From: Chloroflexota bacterium
Lineage (GTDB): Bacteria > Chloroflexota > Anaerolineae > Aggregatilineales > Phototrophicaceae
NCBI GenBank assembly: GCA_016223085.1
Contig: JACRPS010000005.1
Coordinates: forward strand, 124,001-188,000
Length of the DNA: 64,000 nucleotides
Reading direction: 5' to 3'
Position numbers and translations under genes: made by a program. The notes under the pieces are model-generated. The model had not been told where the DNA came from and did no database searches. It saw nothing but the letters and a program-made list of their open reading frames with translations. Position 1 is the stretch's first letter. Every line of letters starts with the position of its first letter. Shown piece by piece: positions 50,400 to 57,391 of the stretch.

Positions 50400-51179
50400 A
50401 TGTCCTACTTTACGGTTCAGAATCACATGGCTTTGACCGCAGGTCACGGTCAGGCCGACGAGGCGTTCCAGGCGGCTTACAACAAGCTGCTCGAACTCCA
50501 CAACGCCGTGTATCCCCGGCTGCGCAATCACGGTGTGGATTTACATCCCCGCTGGCAGAAGGCGTCGGTCGTGGTGCAGGAATCGGCGGCAGCGCTGGAA
50601 CAGAGCAGCGCGCTGGTGCTGCCATATTTCCGGTCACGGGAACAGGCGGAGATGGTGGAACGGCTGATGGGCAAGGAAAATATCGCCCAGTCCGGTGGGG
50701 TGGATACTTTCCGCCATCCGGTGATTGAACTGCGGCTGACGCCTTATTCATTCGCCATCGAACTGATTCTGTCCCCGTATGCCTGGTGGGACCAGCAGAA
50801 TTTCATCGGCAAGCTGGAACTGCCGCACCACCGCGCGACCTTCCGCCAGATTCTGATGGAGATGGACGGCGATTACTGCTTTGGCTTCTGGCAGGGGTTG
50901 GAACTGAGCGAGATGCACCTGTGCAATGCCCAACTCCGCCGGGGCAACATCCTCGACGAGTGGATGAACACTTTCGCCGATGGGCAGGACTGGCTGCGCG
51001 TGGGCCGGTGGTACGAACCGGAAGCATCGGCGCTGCATCCGTCGTACATCACCAGCGAAGTGCTGAATACCATCAAATCGCTGAACCGGCTGTACCACTT
51101 CCTGCTGTGGACGAGCAACAATAATTTCCAGGACTTTTACGAAAAACGCCAGCGTTACGCCAAGCGCCTGTACGCCTGA
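50400..51179 (+). CDS. Conserved-looking protein of unknown function
   Basis: 259 residues from an ATG seven bases behind GAGGG. I do not recognise a family. The N-terminal half is helical (DEAFQAAYNKLLELHNAVYP, VVVQESAAALEQSSALVLPY); the middle holds beta segments rich in aromatics (VIELRLTPYSFAIELILSPY, FRQILMEMDGDYCFGFWQG); the end is a basic helix (FYEKRQRYAKRLYA). No signal peptide or membrane helix. Codon use matches the neighbours. The promoter with an operator-like dyad suggests regulated expression. Confidence 0.7.
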   Translation: MSYFTVQNHMALTAGHGQADEAFQAAYNKLLELHNAVYPRLRNHGVDLHPRWQKASVVVQESAAALEQSSALVLPYFRSREQAEMVERLMGKENIAQSGGVDTFRHPVIELRLTPYSFAIELILSPYAWWDQQNFIGKLELPHHRATFRQILMEMDGDYCFGFWQGLELSEMHLCNAQLRRGNILDEWMNTFADGQDWLRVGRWYEPEASALHPSYITSEVLNTIKSLNRLYHFLLWTSNNNFQDFYEKRQRYAKRLYA

Positions 51180-51229
51180 CTCGACAGCGATGACGCGCTG
51201 GAAGACGACGACACACTCTTAAAAGAAAC

Positions 51230-51256
51230 GTAGGGACGAGGTAAGCCTCGTCCCGA
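51230..51256. repeat. GTAGGGACGAGG palindromic repeat
   Basis: GTAGGGACGAGG-TAAG-CCTCGTCCCGAT, flanking the lysE gene on its 3' side. The partner copy lies at 51934 on the other side. Confidence 0.85.
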
Positions 51257-51266
51257 TACGTGAATC

Positions 51267-51905
51267 TTACAGCAGCAAATCCAGCGCGGCCCACCACGCG
51301 CTCAGGCCGTACAGCACCAGAAACAGGCCGCTGGCAATCGAACCCCAGCGCAGCAGGCGCGGGTTGAGCAGCCGCCGCAGTGTGCTGAAGATCAGCGCCA
51401 GCAGCACCACCCACACCAGCGCGCCAACCAGCATCGCCGCCATCGCTATCAGCCCAACCGCCTCCATCGGCGGCCAGTGTTCCGGCCACGCCATAAAGAA
51501 ATTGCCGGCGATGGCAATCCAGCTAATCACCGCCACCGGGTTAAACAGCGTCATCAGCAGGCCGGAACGCAGCGCCTGCCAGCTTTTTTCTTCCCGGACG
51601 CCGCCTTCCAGCCGCCGGACTTCCACGCGGGAGCGCATCGCTTCCAGCCCCAGGTAGATCAGCCAGCCGCCGCCCAGCGTCCACAAACCCAGCCGGAACA
51701 GCACGCTGTCCGCCAGCAGCGCCGCCAGCCCGAAGTAGACCATCAGCGCGTACAGTGCGTCCGCAAGCGTGGAACCCAGATTGAAGGTCAAGGCGTCCCG
51801 GAAACCCCGTGAGATGGCTCGCTGTCCGGTCGAAATCGTGACCGGCCCCGGCGGCATGGCAACCACCAATCCAACAACAAAAGCAGCAGTGATCATGGCG
51901 AGCAT
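51267..51905 (-). CDS. LysE/RhtB-family exporter
   Basis: 212 residues with six membrane helices in the LysE layout: ITAAFVVGLVVAMPPGPVTI (the PGP motif), RAISRGFRDALTFNLGSTLA, GGGWLIYLGLEAMRSRVEV, and GLLMTLFNPVAVISWIAIAG (the NP motif). Exports amino acids or related small molecules. Substrate unknown. It is bracketed on both sides by related palindromes 25-30 bases away. Confidence 0.92.
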   Translation of the reverse strand: MLAMITAAFVVGLVVAMPPGPVTISTGQRAISRGFRDALTFNLGSTLADALYALMVYFGLAALLADSVLFRLGLWTLGGGWLIYLGLEAMRSRVEVRRLEGGVREEKSWQALRSGLLMTLFNPVAVISWIAIAGNFFMAWPEHWPPMEAVGLIAMAAMLVGALVWVVLLALIFSTLRRLLNPRLLRWGSIASGLFLVLYGLSAWWAALDLLL

Positions 51906-51933
51906 CAGAAAACCTCCATGTACAATGCAGACT

Positions 51934-51961
51934 GTAGAGACGAGACATGCCTCGTTCCTAC
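51934..51961. repeat. GTAGAGACGAG palindromic repeat
   Basis: GTAGAGACGAGACATGCCTCGTTCCTAC, a diverged member of the same subfamily as 51230. Confidence 0.75.
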
Positions 51962-51977
51962 ACCGGCAACCAGATAA

Positions 51978-52014
51978 ACAAAAAGCCCGGTATCCACATA
52001 CTCGAATACCGGGC
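51978..52014 (-). terminator. Intrinsic terminator reading leftwards
   Basis: On the minus strand GCCCGGTAT and ATACCGGGC form a perfect 9-base stem followed by TTTTTGTTT. It lies 26 bases beyond the stop of the 52-residue gene at 52040-52198 and has no other leftward gene to serve. Confidence 0.85.
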
Positions 52015-52039
52015 CGGCTGAACCAGATGTGATCGGACG

Positions 52040-52198
52040 TTATGCAGGATCAACGTGTCGCCCGACGCCGACGCCGGTGACACGCTGCTGGTTATTTGTG
52101 TCAATCAGAACCAGTAACCGTTTCATACCGGTGATGATAAAAAGGATGAGCGCGGCTGTCAAGAGTCCACTGACCGCCGCAGGCTCAACAAGCATCAT
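52040..52198 (-). CDS. Possible 52-residue membrane protein
   Basis: A short leftward reading frame that ends just ahead of a strong intrinsic terminator. The product has an N-terminal hydrophobic stretch (VSGLLTAALILFIITGMKRL) and a polar tail with VTGVGVGRHVDPA. No good ribosome site is seen, so confidence is limited; the isolated terminator is the main support. It lies divergently next to the DUF692-like gene. No family recognised. Confidence 0.45.
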   Translation of the reverse strand: MMLVEPAAVSGLLTAALILFIITGMKRLLVLIDTNNQQRVTGVGVGRHVDPA

Positions 52199-52349
52199 TC
52201 AGGTTTGTCAGTCTGCTTCAGCGGGCTTTTTTGTTTAGCCGGATGCTTGAACATCTGGCGTCGGCTGCGCCAAAACGGTCAGCCCTGTGTATAGATGTTA
52301 CTGATGCGGCTGTGATAGACTAGGCCGGATGGCAGCCAAAGGAGCCATG

Positions 52350-53174
52350 ATGCAACTGGCCGTAAATTATTCGCCCCAGGCAGCAAAACTGCTGGACGCA
52401 GGCGCAATCGCGTTTGATCTGTACAAATGCCCGGACTGGCCGGAGATGATCGCAACCGCGCGGATACAGCGCCCGGTGTACGTGCATTTCCCGCTGATGG
52501 CCGGGCGCAGCAACATTGATGAGATCGGCTGGGATACGATTAGCCATCTGTTAGCGGATACGGGCACGCGGTTGGTGAACACGCACCTCGCGCCGCGCGC
52601 CGCGGATTTTGGCGTGGCGCTGGACAGCACCGATGTGAACGATGCCGATGCGTTAATCCGCGCCATGCTGGCGGACATCCAGCCGCTGGCGCGCCGGTTT
52701 GGCCGGGAACGGGTGATCCTCGAAAACGCCAACTGGGACCCCAACTATGACATTCCGCGTCTGGTGCTGGACGCGGATACGATCTGCCACGTCGTTGCGG
52801 AAAGCGGCTGCGGCTTCCTGCTTGATCTGGCGCACGCGCGTATGGCAGCGGCCTACCTGGGGCTGGATGTGCGTGACTATATCGCCAGCCTGCCGGTAGA
52901 CCGCCTGCGCGAACTGCACATCACCGGCACGCGCTACGATGACAGCGAGGCGCGGCTGGTAGATCACTTCCCGATGACCGACCCCGATTGGGAACTGGCA
53001 GCGTGGGCATTCGAGCAGCTTCACCAGGGCGAGTGGCGTAAACCGGACATCGTGGCGCTGGAATACGGTGGGACCGGGCCAGCCTTCGGCTGGCGCAGCG
53101 ATGCCGACGTGCTGGCGGCGGACGTACCGAGGCTGCTGGAGCTGGTGAAAAGTATCGTGCAGGGGCGGGTTTAG
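52350..53174 (+). CDS. DUF692/MNIO-like TIM-barrel protein
   Basis: 274 residues from an ATG behind AAAGGAG (an ATG three bases earlier is equally possible). Sequence order fits the DUF692 (multinuclear non-haem iron oxidase) barrel: VNYSPQAAKLLDAGAIAFD, VYVHFPLMAG, RVILENANWDP (metal Glu), GFLLDLAHARMA (Asp, His), RELHITGTRYDD (His), DHFPMTDPDWELA (His, Asp) and VALEYGG (Glu). Known members MbnB and TglH modify cysteines in ribosomal peptides. No RiPP precursor with a Cys core is evident here, and the usual partner protein is missing. It could equally be a xylose isomerase-like sugar barrel. The stop codon lies in a repeat. Confidence 0.7.
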   Translation: MQLAVNYSPQAAKLLDAGAIAFDLYKCPDWPEMIATARIQRPVYVHFPLMAGRSNIDEIGWDTISHLLADTGTRLVNTHLAPRAADFGVALDSTDVNDADALIRAMLADIQPLARRFGRERVILENANWDPNYDIPRLVLDADTICHVVAESGCGFLLDLAHARMAAAYLGLDVRDYIASLPVDRLRELHITGTRYDDSEARLVDHFPMTDPDWELAAWAFEQLHQGEWRKPDIVALEYGGTGPAFGWRSDADVLAADVPRLLELVKSIVQGRV

Positions 53175-53187
53175 AAACCCGCCCCTG
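53160..53187. repeat. CAGGGGCGGGTTT hairpin spanning a stop codon
   Basis: Perfect 13-base arms with a two-base loop. The stop codon TAG of the DUF692-like gene (53172-53174) lies at the loop, so its last four residues are read from the repeat. Confidence 0.92.
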
Positions 53188-53215
53188 TACATCAATTTAA
53201 CATTTCGGTGTGCGT

Positions 53216-53350
53216 CGCCGGACGCTGAAAGCCGTCCGGCTGACCGAAAAAAGCCGCCTTCAGGCGGCTGGCAAAACGTTTCTCACAGCTTTCAGCCTGC
53301 TTCAGCAGGCTTACCAAAACGATTCAGCCAGGGGACTTCTAGCCCCTGGC
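53216..53350 (-). repeat. Composite repeat, near-complete copy (inverted)
   Basis: Read on the minus strand: GCCAGGGGCTAGAAGTCCCC, AGCCTGC-TGAA-GCAGGCT, GCCAGCCGCC-TGAA-GGCGGCTTTTTTC (terminator-like), GTCAGCCGGACGGC and CAGCGTCCGGCG. Compare 47591-47715 and 17377-17432. Confidence 0.75.
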
Positions 53351-53414
53351 AGTGCAAACGCTTAACTTGATGCCTATGGGCTGGTTTCAAAACCTGCCCC
53401 TACAGACCAAAACC

Positions 53415-54173
53415 ATGAACTACTCATCTGCCGTCTTTTTCGATCTCGATCACACCCTGATTAGCGGGCCGTTTGGCATTGGCGTGTGGCCGACCGTGTT
53501 AAGCGAACTGGCCGAAAAAACCGGCCTTGACCGCCAGGAGATTTACCGCCTGCTACTGGACGAAAACGAAACGCGCCAGCTTGACGATGCGATTCCGGCG
53601 GTGGTAGCGATGGACTGGGACGACATCACGCAGTCGGTGGCGCGCCGCCTGGGGGTGACGCTGGCCGCCAGCGTGCGCGAACTGGCAGCCGCCCACGCCG
53701 CGCAGTCTGCCGTGCTGGACGATGGCTGCGCCGTGCTGCGGGAATTGGCCGCGCCGCACCGGGCGCTGGTGGTGGCAACCAAAGGGCTGGCGAAGTACCA
53801 GCAGCCGGTGCTGGACGCGCTGGGGCTGACGCCACTGTTCGACGCCGTACTGACGCCGGACCGCTATGGCGCGCTTAAAAAAGACCGCGCCTTCTGGGGC
53901 GATTGGCCGGGGCGCGTTCGGTTAGGCATCATGGTTGGCGACCGCCACGACGATGACGTGGCCGGGCCGGCGGCTGTCGGCTTCAAAACGATCTGGAAAG
54001 TGGACGATCTGCCCGACCGCCTGCAGGCCAAAGACCCGTTCGCCCGCGCCCTGTTTTATCCCTATGCACCGGACCAGACACCGCCCGCCGATGCGATCAT
54101 CACCACGCTGGCGGACGTGCCGGACGTGGTGCGCCGGCTGGAACTGGCCGTACTGGGATTCACCGATGGGTAG
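53415..54173 (+). CDS. HAD-family hydrolase (phosphatase)
   Basis: 252 residues. HAD motifs: VFFDLDHTLISG (nucleophile and acid Asp), ALVVATKGLAKYQ (motif II Thr), LKKDRAFWG (Lys) and GIMVGDRHDDDVAGPA (motif IV). A helical cap lies between motifs I and II (LDRQEIYRLLLDENETRQ). It probably dephosphorylates a small metabolite. The frame is open to 53352 but that part crosses repeat remnants. It ends within a decayed repeat that supplies the TAG stop, and folC begins 31 bases later, so they may be co-transcribed. Confidence 0.88.
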   Translation: MNYSSAVFFDLDHTLISGPFGIGVWPTVLSELAEKTGLDRQEIYRLLLDENETRQLDDAIPAVVAMDWDDITQSVARRLGVTLAASVRELAAAHAAQSAVLDDGCAVLRELAAPHRALVVATKGLAKYQQPVLDALGLTPLFDAVLTPDRYGALKKDRAFWGDWPGRVRLGIMVGDRHDDDVAGPAAVGFKTIWKVDDLPDRLQAKDPFARALFYPYAPDQTPPADAIITTLADVPDVVRRLELAVLGFTDG

Positions 54174-54197
54174 GGACACGGCGGCGCAGTGTCCTAC
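54170..54197. repeat. Decayed GTAGGGACACGG repeat
   Basis: GTAGGGACACGGCG with GCGCAGTGTCCTAC; the first bases hold the TAG stop of the HAD gene. It lies between the HAD and folC genes. Confidence 0.75.
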
Positions 54198-54204
54198 GTG
54201 GCTT

Positions 54205-55524
54205 ATGGTCGAAACCGCTTATCTCAACGCCCTTCGTTCCCTGTGCCAGCCGGTGCGCGCGGCAGATTTCCCGCGTTCGCTCGACCCGATGCGCGCGCTG
54301 CTGGCCGAACTGGACAATCCACAAACGCGCTTCCTGTCGGTCGTCGTGGCCGGGTCGGTTGGCAAGGGCACGACCTGCTGGAGAATCGCACAGGCGCTGA
54401 GGTCACCTCACCCCAACCCCTCTCCATCAGGTGGAGAGGGGCTTCAAACGCTTTCTTCTCCCCCTCTCCATACAATGGAGAGGGAGACGGGGGGTGAGGT
54501 TCGGATTGGTCTGTACACTGGCCCGCACCTGCACAGCTTCCGCGAACGGTTTGTCATCAACGGCGCGATGATCTCCCATACGGAATTCATCGAAGGGGCA
54601 AAAGCCGTCACCATAGCGGCGGCGCGGCTGGATTATCCCTACAGCACGTTTGAACGGGCGACAGCATTGGCGCTGTGGTGGTTCGCGCAGCAGCGGGTGA
54701 GCATTGCCGTGCTGGAAGTGGGCATGGGCGGGCGCTGGGACGCGGTGAACGCCGTGCCGAACGTGCTGGCCCTGATTACGCCCATCGAAAAAGAACATCT
54801 CGCCATGCTGGGCGGTTCGCTGCAAACGATTGCCTGGCATAAAGCGGGCATCATGCAGCCGGGCGGACAGGCAGTGACCGGTACGCAGGACGAAGTGGTG
54901 ATGGACGTGCTGCGAATGGAAGCCGCGCGCGCGGGCGTTTACCTCAACGTGTCGCCGGACGTGGTGATGGCAGCCTGTCGCAACCTGCACGAGCGCAATC
55001 TTACCCAGTGTTATTCCGTATCAACCGAAGCGCCAACCCTGCCAGGCCGTCTGGAAGCTGTCACCGTCGGCAGACGAACGGTGCTGATTGACGGTGCGCA
55101 TACACGGGAATCAGCCGAACGGTTGCGAGCGTGGATGAAACGATACGGAGGCGAAACCGACCCGGTGAGGGTGATTATCGGTATGTTGGGCGACAAAGCC
55201 GTAAACGACGTGCTGGCTGTGTTCGATCAACCGCACTTTCACGTCGTTCTGACGCAAGCGCCGAGCCACCGCGCGCTGTCGCCGGATGCGCTCAATGCAC
55301 AGGCACGTCTGCAACACGCCAGCGTCGAAATCGTGCCCGAACTGAACGACGCGCTGGCGCAGGTTCACACTGCGCCCGAAAGCCTGTTTGCCGTCACCGG
55401 GTCGCTGCGGATGGCCGCCGCCGCGCGGGAGGTGTTTGGTTTACTGTCCCCGGACGAACTCGAAGAAGCGCGGGCGACACGGGCGATTTTTGAGGGTGAG
55501 GATTATCTTCGTAAACTGGTGTAG
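54205..55524 (+). CDS. folC: Folylpolyglutamate/dihydrofolate synthase with an in-frame repeat insertion
   Basis: 439 residues. FolC joins glutamate to folates (and dihydropteroate) using ATP. Landmarks are the P-loop VVAGSVGKGTTCW, RIGLYTGPHLHSFRERFVIN, ALALWWFAQQRVSIAVLEVG with GMGGRWDAVN, ALITPIEKEHLAMLGGSLQT and VLIDGAHTRESAERLRAWM. Between the P-loop helix (RIAQAL) and RIGLYTGPH, 33 extra residues (SPHPNPSPSGGEG...) are read from the repeat at 54406-54499; in other FolC proteins these parts are separated by only a few residues. The insertion is near the active site, so function must be tested. Stop codon TAG lies in another repeat. Confidence 0.88.
   Translation: MVETAYLNALRSLCQPVRAADFPRSLDPMRALLAELDNPQTRFLSVVVAGSVGKGTTCWRIAQALRSPHPNPSPSGGEGLQTLSSPPLHTMERETGGEVRIGLYTGPHLHSFRERFVINGAMISHTEFIEGAKAVTIAAARLDYPYSTFERATALALWWFAQQRVSIAVLEVGMGGRWDAVNAVPNVLALITPIEKEHLAMLGGSLQTIAWHKAGIMQPGGQAVTGTQDEVVMDVLRMEAARAGVYLNVSPDVVMAACRNLHERNLTQCYSVSTEAPTLPGRLEAVTVGRRTVLIDGAHTRESAERLRAWMKRYGGETDPVRVIIGMLGDKAVNDVLAVFDQPHFHVVLTQAPSHRALSPDALNAQARLQHASVEIVPELNDALAQVHTAPESLFAVTGSLRMAAAAREVFGLLSPDELEEARATRAIFEGEDYLRKLV
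54406..54499. repeat. CCTCACCCC nested palindromic element inside folC
   Basis: 94 bases. Outer arms CCTCACCCC and GGGGTGAGG enclose two inner hairpins, CCCCTCTCC-N7-GGAGAGGGG and CCCTCTCC-N7-GGAGAGGG. Read through in frame without a stop. The outer arms recur at 25731-25754. Confidence 0.85.
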
Positions 55525-55549
55525 GGACATGGTGACGCCATGTCCCTAC
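55521..55549. repeat. GTAGGGACATGG palindromic repeat at the folC stop
   Basis: GTAGGGACATGGT-GAC-GCCATGTCCCTAC. The folC stop codon TAG (55522-55524) is bases 2-4 of the repeat. Confidence 0.9.
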
Positions 55550-55570
55550 GATTAACCGCCACAAAAATCC

Positions 55571-55653
55571 AAGTGTCTATCCATACTTCGTAGGGGCACG
55601 ACGGCATGCCGTGCCCCTACTGGCAAATAAAAGAGGTTTACGGATAGGTTCTA
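55571..55653. mobile_element. MITE-like element, copy 2
   Basis: Begins AAGTGTCTATCCATA, core GTAGGGGCACG-ACGGCATGCCGTGCCCCTAC (55590-55620, a 3-base insertion in the left arm), ends CAAATAAAAGAGGTTTACGG and ATAGGTTCTAA. Nearly the same as copy 1 outside the core. Confidence 0.75.
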
Positions 55654-55735
55654 ACCGAAACTTAAATGAACGTGATATGTTCCTGACCAAAAGTATGATA
55701 CAGTGATAACGCTGTTGGACGCTGGGATAGTTTCC

Positions 55736-56329
55736 GTGAACGATTCAAGATTTTACTGGGCGCGCCTCATTTCCGATCTGATCAGCCCGCCGGTGGTGTG
55801 GGCGGTGCTGATTTTCCCGATTGCCTTCCGGGAAGCGCACTCGCAGGCGCAGGCACTACTGTGGGGCCTGACCTATGGCGTGCTGGTCTGCCTGCTGCCG
55901 GCGCTGTATATCGGCTGGATGGTGCGGCGCGGCAGCATCAGCGATATTCATATGCGGCTGCGGGAAGAACGCCTGCGCCCGTTCCTCGTATCCATCGGCT
56001 GCACCGGGCTGGCGTGGCTGGCACTGCGGCTGATGGGCGCGCCGTCGGTTGTGCCGCTGGTAGCGATCTCGACGCTGGTGCAGTTGGCGGCGATGGCGCT
56101 GATTACCCTCGTCTGGCAGATCAGCATCCACGCCATGAGCATCACCAGCGCGGTGGTGGCAACCGGCATCCTGTTCGGTATCGGTCCGGCGCTGCTGGTA
56201 TCGCCCCTCGTCCCGCTGGTAGGCGCGGCGCGGCTGAAACTCAACCGCCATACCCCGGCGCAGGTGCTGGCCGGAATGCTGCTGGGGGCGGTGGTGACGG
56301 TGATGCTGTACGCGGTGGCGGTGGCGTAA
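55736..56329 (+). CDS. PAP2-like membrane protein
   Basis: About 197 residues from a GTG at 55736; an upstream GTG at 55703 is also in frame. Five to six membrane helices. Sequence pattern fits the PAP2/phosphatidic acid phosphatase superfamily: ARLISDLISPPVVWAVLIFP at the start, RLREERLRPFLVSIG (the K/R-x6-R-P block), WQISIHAMSITSAV (the S-x-H block) and LNRHTPAQVLAGMLLG (the final R/H-x-x-x-Q/D block). It may remove phosphate from lipid or polyprenyl pyrophosphates. The last block has Gln for the usual Asp, seen in some members. Confidence 0.78.
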   Translation: MNDSRFYWARLISDLISPPVVWAVLIFPIAFREAHSQAQALLWGLTYGVLVCLLPALYIGWMVRRGSISDIHMRLREERLRPFLVSIGCTGLAWLALRLMGAPSVVPLVAISTLVQLAAMALITLVWQISIHAMSITSAVVATGILFGIGPALLVSPLVPLVGAARLKLNRHTPAQVLAGMLLGAVVTVMLYAVAVA

Positions 56330-56335
56330 GACACC

Positions 56336-57190
56336 ATGCCGCTTCAACCGCCGGTATCACCCAGGCTGAAGTATTATCTGGATGCGTGGGCGCTGTCCGA
56401 TCCCCTGCCGCTGGCTGAAACCGTCACCAGTCAGGTCTACTCCGTCCTCTGTGATGGCACGCGTGTTGTCCTGAAACTGCTGACTCCGATTGGCATCGAG
56501 GATGAACAAACCGGCGCGGTCGCCCTGCGCTATTTTAACGGTCAGGGTGCTGTGCATCTGCTGCGGCATGACGGGCAGGCGCACCTGCTCGAATACGCGG
56601 AAGGGGAAAACTTAACCGCGCTGGTCGAACGGGGTGAGGATGAACAGGCGACGATCATCATTGCCGGTATCCTCAACCAGCTTCACGCCGTGTCTGCCGA
56701 TGTGCCCTCCATCGGCCTGACACCCTTACGCGTTCGTTTCGCTTCGCTGTTCCGAAAAGCGGAAACGGATAGAACCAATGGCACAAACTCCGTTTTTGTG
56801 AGAGCCGCGCGAGTCGCCGAAGATCTGCTGGCTCACCCCCGCGACGTGCGCGTGCTGCACGGCGACATCCATCACTACAACATCCGGTACAGTGACCGGC
56901 GCGGCTGGTTGGCCTATGACCCGAAGGGCTGCCTGATTGGCGAACGAACCTACGATGCCGCCAATACGCTGAGTAACCCAGACGGTGTGCCGGAGCTTGT
57001 CAGGAACGAGGCGCGCCTGCTGAAACATGCCGGGATTCTGGCAGAAGCGATGGGGTGCGATGTGTCGCGCCTGCTGGCGTTTTTTTATGCCTACGTCTGT
57101 CTGAACGCAAGCTGGTACATTGACAGCGGACCGTATCCTCACCACGATCTGACAATGGCGGCGCTGGTCGAACCGCACGTCCTGCGCTAA
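56336..57190 (+). CDS. APH-like phosphotransferase (kinase)
   Basis: 284 residues. It follows the aminoglycoside phosphotransferase fold, closest to the APH(6)/hydroxyurea-kinase type: nucleotide lobe VYSVLCDGTRVVLKLLTPIG with the Lys, catalytic loop VLHGDIHHYNIRY (175-185; Asp177), and metal motif AYDPKGCLIGERTYDAAN (Asp195). These kinases phosphorylate small hydroxylated molecules; resistance is one of several possible roles and cannot be assumed. It starts 6 bases after the PAP2-like gene, so the two probably share a transcript. Confidence 0.85.
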   Translation: MPLQPPVSPRLKYYLDAWALSDPLPLAETVTSQVYSVLCDGTRVVLKLLTPIGIEDEQTGAVALRYFNGQGAVHLLRHDGQAHLLEYAEGENLTALVERGEDEQATIIIAGILNQLHAVSADVPSIGLTPLRVRFASLFRKAETDRTNGTNSVFVRAARVAEDLLAHPRDVRVLHGDIHHYNIRYSDRRGWLAYDPKGCLIGERTYDAANTLSNPDGVPELVRNEARLLKHAGILAEAMGCDVSRLLAFFYAYVCLNASWYIDSGPYPHHDLTMAALVEPHVLR

Positions 57191-57273
57191 AAACCTGTCC
57201 GTAAACCTCTTAATCTGGCGGTAAGGGCACGGCATGCCGTGCCCCTGTGACGGGTTTATGGATAGATGCTAAG
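57190..57273. mobile_element. MITE-like element, copy 3 (inverted)
   Basis: In reverse orientation: ends CTATCCATAAACCCGTC and GAGGTTTACGGACAGGTT around the core GTAAGGGCACGGCATGCCGT (57231-57258), with the AT-rich spacer present. It begins at the stop codon of the APH-like gene. Confidence 0.7.
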
Positions 57274-57344
57274 CCTACCAGAGTTGTGGATAAGTGGTTT
57301 GGAGAAAGCAGTCACCATTGCGTAACCAGCGTTTAGCCTTCAGC

Positions 57345-57379
57345 GTCAGCAAACAACAAAAAAGCTGACGGCTGACCGC
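57345..57379. terminator. GTCAGC/GCTGAC hairpin
   Basis: Arms of six bases around an A-rich loop, about 15 bases beyond the TolB-like stop on the minus strand; the loop has no T-run outside. Weak terminator candidate for either strand. Confidence 0.3.
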
Positions 57380-57391
57380 TAATCCTGGATG

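Noticed and set aside
52209-52241. A rightward terminator at about 52210-52240
   Set aside because: A stem with T-run is present but no rightward gene ends there; it matches a piece of the composite repeat family.
56336-57190. Calling the APH-like gene an antibiotic-resistance gene
   Set aside because: The fold serves many kinases and nothing in the context points to an antibiotic.
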